Origin: an uncultured Poribacteria bacterium | GTDB lineage: Bacteria; Poribacteria; WGA-4E; WGA-3G | Reading direction: 5' to 3' | Assembly: GCA_951828515.1 (NCBI GenBank) | Contig: OX639992.1 | Location: forward strand, 682,001-746,000 | Length of the DNA: 64,000 nucleotides | Shown: in pieces, positions 1 to 8,007 of the stretch | How positions within the stretch are numbered: position 1 is the first letter of the stretch | How the letters are laid out: each line of letters begins with the position of its first letter | Made by a program: the position numbers and the translations under genes | The notes under the pieces: model-generated | Seen by the model: the letters and a program-made list of their open reading frames with translations, nothing else | Database searches by the model: none | Told to the model about the DNA's origin: nothing

Positions 1-1224
1 CATCCCAGAATGTGCCTCACCCTGTTTTCGGTAACGCCGATAATGCCTATCAATCCGAGTGATGATTCCATCAAAACGGATATTCCGACCGAGATGCCGT
101 TTTTCAACGGGGCGTGCGCCTTCCGGTTGCAGGATCGGGAATTCCTCACCGTGTGTACCGTAATAGAGGATATCAATGACCTTTTCTTGCAGGTCTGCAA
201 AAGGAACGTTCAGGTCGAACCCGTAGTGTTCGGCGAGACTGTACATCGTCCGACCATCCCACCTATCGGGATCATAGTTAAAGGCTTGGTGGACGAACGC
301 GCCGTCAACGATACTTCGACTCTTGTCAGGAACAAGGAGATTCGGGTGCACCTGCAAATAAGTACCGAGACCAGAACAGGTTACACATGCTCCAGTCGGT
401 TCATTAAAGGTAAAGTGATGCGGTCCGAGTTCCGCCATGAGCACGCCGTGCTTAGGACATCCGAAACCTTCCAATACCTCGATTGCGTCAGTTTCGGTAT
501 CTTCGGGAAACGCCACATCAAAACGCATGAACCCTTCGCCTACGAGCATCGCATGTTCAAGGGAGGCGAGTACCTGTTTGTCAATCTCTTTTTTTATATA
601 GAATTTGTCAACAATAACTTGGATGTCGTATTCCTGCTCCGAATCGAGTTCAATTTCTTCGCTGATGTCGTGTTCAACCCCGTCAATCCTGACGTGTCTG
701 CACCCTTTTGTGCGAATGTCGTCGAAGAGATAGTCATAATCTTCGCCGTAGATTTTGAACACTGGCGCGTGAATTTCAACTTCGGTGTCCTCTGGCATTG
801 AGAGCATACGTTCTAAAATCTGATGATGCGAACGGATAGGGATTTCACCTTCGCAATAGGGGCAGTGAGCGACACCGATAATCGCGAAGAGCATACGGAG
901 GTAGTCGTGCAAATCGGTCATCGTGCCGACGGTAGAGCGCGGATTCATCGTGATCGTTTTCTGTTCAATAGAAACGACAGGGGACAATCCATCAATGAAA
1001 TCGACATCCGGTTTTTTGAGTTGTGTGATAAAGCGTTTGGCATACGTGGACATCGACTCCAAGAATCGACGTTGTCCTTCGGCATAGACGGTATCAAACG
1101 CTAATGAAGATTTACCGGAACCGCTGATACCCGTGACAACGACGAGTTGGTCTCGTGGAATTTCAACTTCAATGTTTTGTAGGTTATTTTCTCGCGCGCC
1201 TTTAACGGCAACAGACTGTCTCAT
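1..1224 (-). CDS. uvrA: Excinuclease ABC subunit A (UvrA), N-terminal part, runs off the left edge
   Basis: Damage-recognition ATPase of nucleotide excision repair, acting in the cytoplasm with UvrB. The gene reads leftwards and the first 408 codons are present. The N-terminus begins [15 protein letters not shown], followed by Walker [10 protein letters not shown] at about residues 32-40, then the UvrA-typical [11 protein letters not shown] and [12 protein letters not shown] segments and a CPYC pair of the first zinc region. The start is the ATG at 1224, preceded by a strong AGGAGG at the right distance. An ATG four bases upstream is out of frame and stops at once. Some residues differ from textbook UvrA, so a UvrA paralogue is possible, but the family assignment is secure. 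Confidence 0.93.
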   Translation of the reverse strand, partial: MRQSVAVKGARENNLQNIEVEIPRDQLVVVTGISGSGKSSLAFDTVYAEGQRRFLESMSTYAKRFITQLKKPDVDFIDGLSPVVSIEQKTITMNPRSTVGTMTDLHDYLRMLFAIIGVAHCPYCEGEIPIRSHHQILERMLSMPEDTEVEIHAPVFKIYGEDYDYLFDDIRTKGCRHVRIDGVEHDISEEIELDSEQEYDIQVIVDKFYIKKEIDKQVLASLEHAMLVGEGFMRFDVAFPEDTETDAIEVLEGFGCPKHGVLMAELGPHHFTFNEPTGACVTCSGLGTYLQVHPNLLVPDKSRSIVDGAFVHQAFNYDPDRWDGRTMYSLAEHYGFDLNVPFADLQEKVIDILYYGTHGEEFPILQPEGARPVEKRHLGRNIRFDGIITRIDRHYRRYRKQGEAHSGM

Positions 1225-1347
1225 GCATACCTCCTATAATTTTTAATTTTTCACCAAGTAAGCAACACGCCTCCTTGGCAAAGAAGGGGTGTTTTGTAAA
1301 ATCCACAATGCGCCGTTGTTGCATTGCTATATGCCTTGGCTAATTTT

Positions 1348-1464
1348 TATAGTAAAGTCCACAATTAAGTTTACACTCTCTAATGTGGCGAGGTTAGGAA
1401 ACCTCGCCAGCGAGTGGGGTTTTGTGTTTTCTAAGGTGTCCAAGTATTTCCGGGCTTTACTATA
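1348..1464. mobile_element. Miniature inverted-repeat element, copy 1
   Basis: A 117-bp element. Its left end TATAGTAAAGTCC and right end GGGCTTTACTATA are inverted repeats with one mismatch. The centre carries a palindrome, GCGAGGTT-AGG-AAACCTCGC. It has no coding capacity. Near-identical elements lie at 33697-33814 and, remodelled, at 53923-54060, with a decayed relative at 42341-42438. Ends in TATA suggest TA-targeting transposition of the IS630/Tc1 kind, which is inference. Its right end cuts into the PIN toxin gene beside it. Confidence 0.8.
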
Positions 1465-1604
1465 ATACTGACTTCCTGATAAAATAACGAAGGAACGACT
1501 ACTACAGATACACCATGCTGTAGGTCTTCTAAAAGTGCCTGTGCTTGTACTTCAACTTCATCTGGTAGAAGACCGGCAATTAGTACTGAACAATCAACGA
1601 CCAT
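1431..1604 (-). pseudogene. PIN-domain (VapC-type) toxin, truncated by a miniature transposon
   Basis: The reading frame starts at the ATG 1602-1604 inside the antitoxin stop (TAATG overlap), as is usual for toxin-antitoxin pairs. An upstream in-frame ATG at 1628 overlaps the antitoxin and is less likely. The product begins MVVDCSVLIAGLLPDE, a PIN-type N-terminus with the first acidic residue. After about 47 residues homology gives way to a tail (I-I-V-K-P-G-N-T-W) encoded by the inverted-repeat end of the element at 1348-1464. Only about 57 residues remain, against about 130 in the family, and the later acidic active-site residues are missing. The toxin should be inactive as a ribonuclease. 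The sequence left of the element (1243-1347) has an open frame on this strand but I could not match it to a PIN C-terminus. Confidence 0.7.
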
Positions 1605-1846
1605 TATCTGCGGCCTTCGTTTTTCCAATCCGTCACCTCACGACCTGTCCCAATAGGGAACTTTACACGTAACTCAATCAATTGACTGTAAGCATTATGC
1701 GCTTTAACTTGTTCAATATCACAAGGCGGAACCATTACCGCTACAACTTTACCTCTATTGGTTATAGAAAAACTTTCCCCATTCTCAACGCGCTTGAGAA
1801 GCCTTGATAAATGCGTCTTTGCTTCATGAATACCTATTTCAGTCAT
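1604..1846 (-). CDS. Phd/YefM-family antitoxin
   Basis: An 80-residue protein with the Phd/YefM pattern: M-T-E-I-G-I-H-E-A-K-T-H-L-S-R-L-L at the N-terminus, then G-E-S-F-S-I-T-N-R-G-K-V-V-A-V-M-V. Such proteins bind their own promoter and neutralise the partner toxin through the C-terminal tail. It overlaps the toxin start by TAATG, so the two were translated in step. Because the toxin is truncated by a mobile element, this antitoxin is probably an orphan. GGAGT lies a few bases before the ATG at 1846. Confidence 0.85.
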   Translation of the reverse strand: MTEIGIHEAKTHLSRLLKRVENGESFSITNRGKVVAVMVPPCDIEQVKAHNAYSQLIELRVKFPIGTGREVTDWKNEGRR

Positions 1847-1885
1847 TGATTGATACTCCTTTCCGAAAAGATACGAAAATCAGCA

Positions 1886-3841
1886 TTACAGAAACGGATT
1901 ATTTGCGTCAAAATAATATGCGGGTTCCTCTACGGAGGTTTGGCTGTCTTTTGTCAGACGGATCGGTGCTGAGAACTGTTCAATAACCTCTTTCTGTGCG
2001 AGCCACTCACACGCCAATTCAAAGGCGAGTTGACGGCTGCCGAAATGGGTATAGATGTCGGTTATCGTGCGTTCCTCACCCGATTCCTCAAGGAAATCGA
2101 GCAGCGGCTTGAAGAGTGCTTGTAGGTTATCTTCCAAATACGCATCAATCCGCTCAAGGGCATCGCGGAGCATTGTCTCGTCTTTCTGCTTGTCTATCAG
2201 ATCCGTGAAAACGGCGTTGAAAAAGGACGGGTTGTGTGCAAGTGCTTGATAGATAACTTTGCGTCTCGGCGTTTCGCCGTGCAGGAGGACTTCAATGCGT
2301 GCCAATTCCCGGACAGCATACGTCAGGTAGAGAAACGTGTAATCCATATCGCGCTTGAGGTGGAACCATTTTTCGGCTTTGGCGAGTATGGCTGTCACCA
2401 TAGCTGCGGCGTTAAGGAGTTGAGAGTGTTTATCCCGTTCGCCGACCTGTAGACAGGACGGATCACCGACAGGAACATTCGCATTACCGTCTACAGAAAA
2501 GAGACTGTCCTTGGAAAAAAGGACGCGGCTTTCGGCGAGAATTGAATGGAGTGCACTGCCTTGTAGTGTCCCTTCTAACAACTTTCTATAATTGCTGCGG
2601 GTGTAGAGTTGAACCCGGAACGGAATCCCGTCCTCGATGAGTTGATATTCCTTCTGCTTGAATCTTGTCCCATCTCTCAGGATGAGTGTGATGTGAGGTG
2701 TCGTTTTTTCCCAGACGTTGTCTTCAGCAAGGTTACTGGTGAGCACTGCGGCGAGGATGTACATGTCCTCTTCAAGCGTGTCCGTTAAATTATCCAATGC
2801 ATGATGGATCCGAGCGTGGATGTCCTCCGAATCGCGAGTAAAACTCGCTCCTACAGGGTCATCGCGAGCACAACTCGCTCCTACAGGGTCATCGTAATAG
2901 TAGGCGGGTTCTTCCACAGCGATTTGGCTTTTCGCCGTGAGTTTCACGGGCATCGAAACTTGCCTGATAATGCCTCTCCACGCCAGCCATTGACAGGCTA
3001 AATCTAAGGGATCTTCGTCAAATTCGGGAACACCGTCACTATCGCGGGGCGAACCGCGTCCGAGGTCTGCGTTCAATTCGGTATTCGTGCGCGGTGCTTT
3101 CTGCTCAATAAGATACTCAAGAATCGGTTGGAAGATAAACTGTCGCTCGTCAAGATAGACATTAATTGCATCCAGCACATCCTGAATGACGGCTTCCGTC
3201 TTTTCAGAGTTGATTAAATCTGTATAGACGCTGTTAAAGAAATCAGGATTGTAACGGAGTGCGGGTTGAATGACCTCTCGTGCCGGGATTTCATTATTCA
3301 AAAGCACCTCTAACCGTGCCAACCCTTGCACCACATTCAAAATCGATAGGAAAGCGGTTAGGCAATCTTTGTTGACGTAAAATTGCTTTTCAGCATAGAT
3401 GAGGCTCGGCAGTGTACTGGCGATGACGTTGAGCAGTTGGAGTTGCTTATCACGTTCACCGATGTTGTCAAGGTTTGCGTTTTTATCATACCACTCTTGG
3501 ATAGTGGCATCGTGAGAAAAGAGGAGCGTGCTGTGCGAGAAATAGGAGTGCATGAAGGACCCCTGTTGTGCACTCTCTATTGCCTGCTTAAAAGCATTCC
3601 GTGGGGATATGTTGGCGTGGATATTTACACCGTTTTCAACAAGCGAAAAGAAGGATTGCGTCGGACGAATTGCGTCTCTGCCGATGAGTTCTACATCGAG
3701 ATCCGATTTTTCCCATACTTGGGCATAAGAGAAACTGCCTGCGACGATAGCGGCGAGGATGTATGGATCCTTCTGAACCTTTTCGACGAGTAGCTCCACG
3801 GCTTCGCGGTACTGTTCTTCGATAACGTCTTGGGATTGCAT
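1886..3841 (-). CDS. Tandem-duplicated nucleotidyltransferase-like protein
   Basis: A 651-residue protein made of two copies of a roughly 310-residue unit. Copy 1 (about 1-315) has the minimal nucleotidyltransferase signature: A-G-S-F-S at 34-38 and D47-x-D49. It is followed by an alpha-helical region rich in Leu and Glu. Copy 2 (about 338-651) keeps the helical part (NPSFFNAVFTDLID matches NPDFFNSVYTDLIN) but has lost both the GS and the DxD (it reads L-T-S-N-L-A ... T-T-P-H-I-T), so it looks catalytically dead. Each copy ends with E-E-P-A-Y-Y. The linker at about 317-337 is encoded by two 30-bp palindromic repeats. The gene lies 9 bp downstream of the MNT-HEPN gene, with a good AGGAG before the ATG, so the two form an operon. 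The substrate is unknown. Confidence 0.7.
   Translation of the reverse strand: MQSQDVIEEQYREAVELLVEKVQKDPYILAAIVAGSFSYAQVWEKSDLDVELIGRDAIRPTQSFFSLVENGVNIHANISPRNAFKQAIESAQQGSFMHSYFSHSTLLFSHDATIQEWYDKNANLDNIGERDKQLQLLNVIASTLPSLIYAEKQFYVNKDCLTAFLSILNVVQGLARLEVLLNNEIPAREVIQPALRYNPDFFNSVYTDLINSEKTEAVIQDVLDAINVYLDERQFIFQPILEYLIEQKAPRTNTELNADLGRGSPRDSDGVPEFDEDPLDLACQWLAWRGIIRQVSMPVKLTAKSQIAVEEPAYYYDDPVGASCARDDPVGASFTRDSEDIHARIHHALDNLTDTLEEDMYILAAVLTSNLAEDNVWEKTTPHITLILRDGTRFKQKEYQLIEDGIPFRVQLYTRSNYRKLLEGTLQGSALHSILAESRVLFSKDSLFSVDGNANVPVGDPSCLQVGERDKHSQLLNAAAMVTAILAKAEKWFHLKRDMDYTFLYLTYAVRELARIEVLLHGETPRRKVIYQALAHNPSFFNAVFTDLIDKQKDETMLRDALERIDAYLEDNLQALFKPLLDFLEESGEERTITDIYTHFGSRQLAFELACEWLAQKEVIEQFSAPIRLTKDSQTSVEEPAYYFDANNPFL
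2832..2891. repeat. Two tandem 30-bp palindromic repeats inside a reading frame
   Basis: Two adjacent copies differ at two positions. Each has the core CGAGTAAAACTCG (or CGAGCACAACTCG) followed by CTCCTACAGGGTCA. Thirty bases per unit keeps the host gene in frame and adds D-P-V-G-A-S-C-A-R-D and D-P-V-G-A-S-F-T-R-D to the protein. The same core occurs between genes at 26137-26258. Confidence 0.9.
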
Positions 3842-3850
3842 TGGGTTCTC

Positions 3851-4606
3851 CTATTTCGGCATCGGGGGTAGTTTCAACTGCGCACGAATGGCGTGACGCA
3901 CCTGATCGCAGATCTTCATGGCATGCGCAGCAGTGTCCACTGTCGCTGAATCTCCGGGATAGCGAGTCGCCACTGCGTGTTTAGAAATTTCCGAAAAGTC
4001 CAGCTCCCACGTCTGCCACAGGGGGACAGTTGGAACGATTAACGCCAACAATTCCTTTAAATCGTGCGATCTGGGAATCGGGATGTTTGCCTCTTGAAGC
4101 CATGCCTTGAGATATTTTTCAATGCACTGTTGGATATGGAAACATATAATATCATAATCTGGTATAGGTGCCTGCTGAAGCCACTCAACCGCAGCATAAT
4201 CTTTTTCAGCTTTTTGCATCCATTCCAGCGTCAAAGGGTTCATAGCAGTTTTTTTCTTTCCGGCGGTCTCGATAAAAAAATTAGCAACTTCATAAAGGAC
4301 TTCGCCTTTTTCAGTGATCTCGCGAAGGAACCCGTCATTATGGGAAAGGCGATATGCGATATCTTCAGGTGAACGCACCAGCAGATCTATGCTGAAGCGG
4401 CAGGGATTACGTTGTGAGGTTTCCACAGTCCGCCGGTGCCGTTCTGATCTGGCTGTTGGCACAACCACCAGCAGATCCACATCCGAATTCTCGGTCGGTG
4501 TCCCGTAGGCATAGGAACCGAAGAGGATAATTTGCAGCGGTGCGAATTCACGGACGATGTCGTCACAAGCGGCTTGAATCTCTCGTTTGTCAATCATGCG
4601 CGTCAC
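3851..4606 (-). CDS. MNT nucleotidyltransferase-HEPN fusion protein
   Basis: 251 residues. The N-terminal half is a minimal nucleotidyltransferase: F-G-S-Y-A-Y-G at 29-35 and S-D-V-D-L-L with D42 and D44, plus a third acidic residue in F-S-I-D-L-L. The C-terminal half is a HEPN domain (MQKAEKDYAAVEWL, then C-F-H-I-Q-Q-C-I-E-K-Y-L-K-A-W-L, then P-R-S-H-D-L). In known pairs the MNT protein nucleotidylates and silences a HEPN toxin; here both are one chain. No clear R-x4-6-H ribonuclease motif is evident, so toxicity is uncertain. It is the first gene of an operon with the duplicated nucleotidyltransferase-like gene. The start is the ATG at 4606, with an in-frame ATG three codons later as the alternative. 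Confidence 0.8.
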   Translation of the reverse strand: MTRMIDKREIQAACDDIVREFAPLQIILFGSYAYGTPTENSDVDLLVVVPTARSERHRRTVETSQRNPCRFSIDLLVRSPEDIAYRLSHNDGFLREITEKGEVLYEVANFFIETAGKKKTAMNPLTLEWMQKAEKDYAAVEWLQQAPIPDYDIICFHIQQCIEKYLKAWLQEANIPIPRSHDLKELLALIVPTVPLWQTWELDFSEISKHAVATRYPGDSATVDTAAHAMKICDQVRHAIRAQLKLPPMPK

Positions 4607-4720
4607 CGTTAAAGTGAAAGGGGAATCCGAATTCTGATTAAAAAAACAGGGATTTTCTACTATTAATTATACTATAAGTCTGTTAAGAATGCAAGTCAAT
4701 TTCATGGGAAAAATAAAGGC

Positions 4721-4764
4721 ATTCAGCAATCAGCATTCAGCAATCAGTAGTCAGCAATCAGCAA
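4721..4764. repeat. CAGCAATCAG-type simple repeat
   Basis: A run of imperfect 7-10 bp units (CAGCAATCAG, CATTCAG, CAATCAGTAGTCAG) between genes. Similar runs occur at 33034-33067, inside a reading frame, and at 62825-62860. The remaining bases between 4607 and 4787 hold an A+T-rich stretch that may contain the promoter of the MNT-HEPN operon. Confidence 0.75.
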
Positions 4765-4787
4765 CATCGTTCTTTTTCTGTGGCGGT

Positions 4788-5165
4788 TCATGTGAGCCAG
4801 GGAATGTGTTGATTTTTCAGGTAAGGCGTGAGGTATTCTTGGAGTTGGAGGCGTGCGTTGCGGAGATGGGATTTGATGGTGCCTTCAGAGCGGTTCAGGC
4901 GGGTGGCAATCTGTTTTATGGACAGGTCTTGGGCGTAGTAGAGGAGAAATACCTGTTTGCGAGTTTGTGTGAGACGTTGGATCGCTGCGCGGAGGTATGC
5001 CCGGAGTTCTTGGCGTTCAAGGTCTCGGCAGGGGTCGGGATGCGTTTGAGTGATATGGCGTTCATCTGCGGTGTGCAGGGGTTCGATGTCGTGTGCTTTC
5101 TATTTTCGGAAATAGTCGATACAGATGTTTTCAGCGATGCAGATTTTTCTTCTCTCAGCATCCTC
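4788..5165 (-). pseudogene. ECF sigma factor remnant
   Basis: The minus strand encodes a recognisable sigma-70 region 4: Q-V-F-L-L-Y-Y-A-Q-D-L-S-I-K-Q-I-A-T-R-L, then N-R-S-E-G-T-I-K-S-H-L-R-N-A, ending in a TGA at 4788-4790. Upstream in the same frame is the end of region 2 (I-A-E-N-I-C-I-D-Y-F-R-K) followed directly by a TAG at 5100-5102. No start codon lies between that TAG and region 4, and the rest of region 2 is not recognisable upstream. It is therefore a decayed gene. No anti-sigma gene is adjacent. Confidence 0.65.
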
Positions 5166-5249
5166 TACAGATGTTTTTTCAAGAAAAAAGCAAAACACCT
5201 CGCAATGAATAAGACAGAACTTGCGGGACGTGAGTTAAAAGAAACTTTT

Positions 5250-6359
5250 CTATAATTCCGGGACCTTCGCCTTTTTAATCAGACCCCACGCATTCAGAAG
5301 TTTTCCTGTTGGATTGACGCTTTGAGAAACTTCTCCTGGCTCATATACCTCAACAGTTAGAAGTGGACCTTTATGACCGGCACGCAAGCCTCCCAAAATG
5401 TATATCTTCCCATTTATGACCTCAGCAGCATGTCCAAATTTGCCAACCGGCATATCAGGCACCTGTGTCCACTTATCGGTTTGCGGATCGTAAATTTCAA
5501 TCGTTGAAAGATACATAAACGGTCCATTGCCCCGGAACCCCCCGCCGATGATGTAGATTTTTCCGTTCATCGCGCTTGCCGTGTGCCCTGATTTTGGGGC
5601 AGGCATTTTGGCTGTGGGACCCCATCGATGGGTTTTTGGATTGAACACTTCAACACTGGCGAGAAAGGGACCCGGATGCGCTGGAATCTGGGGCCATCCC
5701 GTCCCACCTATCGCATAGATCTTCCCATCTACGACGGTAGTTGTGAGCCCATCACGAGCATGGAGCAGACTTTGCGATTTTCGCCAGGTGTCTGTCGCTG
5801 GATCATAGACCTCTACGGTTTTCAGCCGCCAGGGCTCCCTCTCCCTCACAAGAAGCCCTATTGCGCTCCCACCAATCGCATAGATTTTCCCAGCCAAAAC
5901 ACACGTACGTGTACTCCTTGGTGTCGGCATATCCGATTTCTGGGTCCAGGTGTCTGTAACCGGATCATACATTTCTACGGTGGAAAGTTCTGTAAGTCTG
6001 TATGAAAAATCTTCACCCTTCTTAATTTTATGCTTTTTTGCGCCACCGATGACGTAGATTTTTTCATTCACAACGGCGGTAGTTACGTTAACCCGGGCGG
6101 TTGGCATATCCGCTTTTGGTTCCCATGTGTCGGTTTTCGGGTCGTACCTTTCTACCTTTGCAATGGACATTTCCCCAATTTTGTCAACTTCACCGCCGAT
6201 GACATAGATTTTTCCATCCACAACGGCAGTAGAAAACAGTGATCGGGCGGTTGGCATATCCGCTTTCCGCGTCCAATTTCCTTCAGCACCGCCTTTAGAA
6301 ATGTTGAGAATCAACAAGATACCGAGAATGAGGAATCCTAAGGTCCAGCGTATTTTCAT
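5250..6359 (-). CDS. Secreted kelch-repeat protein 1
   Basis: A 369-residue protein with a clear signal peptide (MKIRWTLGFLILGILLILN) followed by about six kelch repeats, each with a conserved pattern (P-T-A-R-S, G-K-I-Y-V-I-G-G, V-E-R-Y-D-P-K-T-D-T-W). Six such blades predict a six-bladed beta-propeller outside the cytoplasm, a binding platform of unknown partner. The start is placed at the ATG 6357-6359, not the upstream in-frame ATG at 6395, because TGGAGGG sits directly before it and the signal peptide begins there. The C-terminus (K-L-L-N-A-W-G-L-I-K-K) resembles that of two other kelch proteins here (G-K-L-x-T-R-W-G-E-L-K). Confidence 0.85.
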   Translation of the reverse strand: MKIRWTLGFLILGILLILNISKGGAEGNWTRKADMPTARSLFSTAVVDGKIYVIGGEVDKIGEMSIAKVERYDPKTDTWEPKADMPTARVNVTTAVVNEKIYVIGGAKKHKIKKGEDFSYRLTELSTVEMYDPVTDTWTQKSDMPTPRSTRTCVLAGKIYAIGGSAIGLLVREREPWRLKTVEVYDPATDTWRKSQSLLHARDGLTTTVVDGKIYAIGGTGWPQIPAHPGPFLASVEVFNPKTHRWGPTAKMPAPKSGHTASAMNGKIYIIGGGFRGNGPFMYLSTIEIYDPQTDKWTQVPDMPVGKFGHAAEVINGKIYILGGLRAGHKGPLLTVEVYEPGEVSQSVNPTGKLLNAWGLIKKAKVPEL

Positions 6360-6505
6360 GGTTTCCCTCCATACAGAATAAGGTGTAAAGTCCACTGCGA
6401 TGGTATCGCAATCGATCGCTGCCGCCCAAATTACAACAGATGTCGAAAAAAGTCAAGAAAAATGAGATTCAGACGAAATAATAACTAACATTTTCTCTGA
6501 AACCG

Positions 6506-7603
6506 CTATTGAGGGGACCAAGTGCGAAACCCTTGAAAATCAAAACGAAAGGGGATGACTTCTACTCCTACTTCTCTAAATGCTCTCCTCGCCGAATCTA
6601 TACGATCTGGATTACAATGAAACACTAAGCACCCACCGCCACCGGCACCACAGGCTTTTCCACCGCTACACCCATTTCTTTTGGCAATATTGAACAATTC
6701 ATCAATGCGTCCGGTGTTTATCGACGGATGTAACTGTTTTTGGAAATACCAATTCTCATCAAGCAGTTGACCGAAGTCGGAGAGATTGCGAGCCTGAAAT
6801 ATCTGTTTCATCTCATTGGCAATCCGACGCAGTGCTTTCAAAGCATCATGGGTCTCTCGGTTTCCCGCTTGATATGCAGCGACGACATTCCGCAGAAGAT
6901 CCCCAGAAAAATGCGACTCACCAGTGTAAACAAGCAGCAAAGAGTTGTGAAGTTCTTCAAGGGTTTCCTTTGTCAGTTGAAGGGACGTTGCCTCTACCAA
7001 TTCGCCTTTACATTGCAAGAAATTTATCCCACCGAGTAGGCTGGCGTAGTGATCCTGTTTCCCACAAAGAATTCCCGTTTCCTGTTCAATGATAGCGGCA
7101 ATGTCAACAATTTGGTGTCGCATCAATTTCTTTTCCGTGAAAGTCGAGAGTACGCTCGAAAGAGCAACTCCCAAAGCCCCGGATGCCCCGAGCCCACTTC
7201 CCTTTGGTACATCGCTCCATGTCACAAGATGACACCCTCTCTCGGGACGCAGGCGGGACAATACAGCTTGGGTTAGGTTTAATCCCTGCAAAGATGCGGA
7301 AACGGCTACGGGATGAAAGAACCGTTTGAGATCCACGGCGTAGAGGCTGACACATGAGTCAGGCACAGGGGTGAGACACACATAAACGTGTAAATCAATC
7401 GCAGCGTTGACCACTCTCCCTTCATTCTCTCGCGCGAACGGGATCAAGTCTGTCCATCCGCCCGCAAGGTCGATGCGCGTTGGTGCGCGCGCATAAAGCG
7501 GCACGCGCTGCGAAAAACAGGGTCTTTCATACGCGTGTTCACCGGATGTCCCCTGTTGGTTCCTCTGGGTCTCTTGTGTGGTATGAATCAGAGTCGGATG
7601 CAT
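6506..7603 (-). CDS. GHMP-family sugar kinase (heptose-7-phosphate kinase-like)
   Basis: A 365-residue kinase of the GHMP superfamily. Motif 1 is P-T-R-I-D-L-A-G-G-W-T-D (41-52), the ATP loop is K-G-S-G-L-G-A-S-G-A-L-G (144-155), and the C-terminal glycine motif is G-K-A-C-G-A-G-G-G-G-C. The A-G-G-W-T-D signature is typical of D-glycero-D-manno-heptose 7-phosphate kinases and fucokinases. It would phosphorylate a sugar at C1 as a step toward a nucleotide sugar. It lies on the same strand below the two glycosyltransferases and may feed them. The first 35 residues are an atypical extension, and the true start could be further in. Confidence 0.8.
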   Translation of the reverse strand: MHPTLIHTTQETQRNQQGTSGEHAYERPCFSQRVPLYARAPTRIDLAGGWTDLIPFARENEGRVVNAAIDLHVYVCLTPVPDSCVSLYAVDLKRFFHPVAVSASLQGLNLTQAVLSRLRPERGCHLVTWSDVPKGSGLGASGALGVALSSVLSTFTEKKLMRHQIVDIAAIIEQETGILCGKQDHYASLLGGINFLQCKGELVEATSLQLTKETLEELHNSLLLVYTGESHFSGDLLRNVVAAYQAGNRETHDALKALRRIANEMKQIFQARNLSDFGQLLDENWYFQKQLHPSINTGRIDELFNIAKRNGCSGGKACGAGGGGCLVFHCNPDRIDSARRAFREVGVEVIPFRFDFQGFRTWSPQ

Positions 7604-7655
7604 GCTCGGTTGCGGCTCCTGACATTGCGGTTCGGGAACGTAACATCTCCAATAC

Positions 7656-7964
7656 TTAAACGTCTAAAATCGTGCAATTCCAGAGAAATTCGATCGTGGC
7701 ATAGGTGCCAGCTTTTTGCATCAGTTGAGTATGGGTTTCACGCCATAACTTTGCAGTGCTTTGTAGATGCATCTCTCTATTTTCCCAGAGCTCTGAAACA
7801 CAATACCCAGCCCTATCTTGGTAGGTATCCAAGAGTTCAACTTCCAAGCACCCAGGAGCATTTCGTAGAACAGGAAGCCACTCGGTTTCGAGGAATTTCT
7901 TCAAATCCTTCTTTTTCTTTTTTTCTCGGAGTGTGAGGAGATAAAAAATTCTTGATTTCGCCAT
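7656..7964 (-). CDS. Small dimeric alpha-beta barrel (ABM-like) protein
   Basis: 102 residues. The pattern fits the antibiotic biosynthesis monooxygenase/stress-responsive barrel fold: a first strand F-Y-L-L-T-L, a helix with W-L-P-V-L, then A-P-G-C-L-E-V-E-L-L, then S-E-L-W-E-N-R-E-M-H and a C-terminal strand. The G-C-L and E-x-W positions match the family. Members range from heme-degrading enzymes to monooxygenases and some have no known activity, so no reaction is claimed. It lies 43 bp below the peptidase gene and 52 bp above the sugar kinase, within the same-strand run. Confidence 0.55.
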   Translation of the reverse strand: MAKSRIFYLLTLREKKKKKDLKKFLETEWLPVLRNAPGCLEVELLDTYQDRAGYCVSELWENREMHLQSTAKLWRETHTQLMQKAGTYATIEFLWNCTILDV

Positions 7965-8007
7965 GTTTCTATAATTCCCTATTGACTATTCTAAAGTAAA
8001 CGGTCAC

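Noticed and set aside
10-801. 263-codon plus-strand frame at the left edge
   Set aside because: It is antisense to uvrA, whose protein sequence is unmistakable on the minus strand.
4689-5255. 188-codon plus-strand protein
   Set aside because: The opposite strand encodes a recognisable sigma region 4; the plus frame is its shadow joined to a simple repeat.
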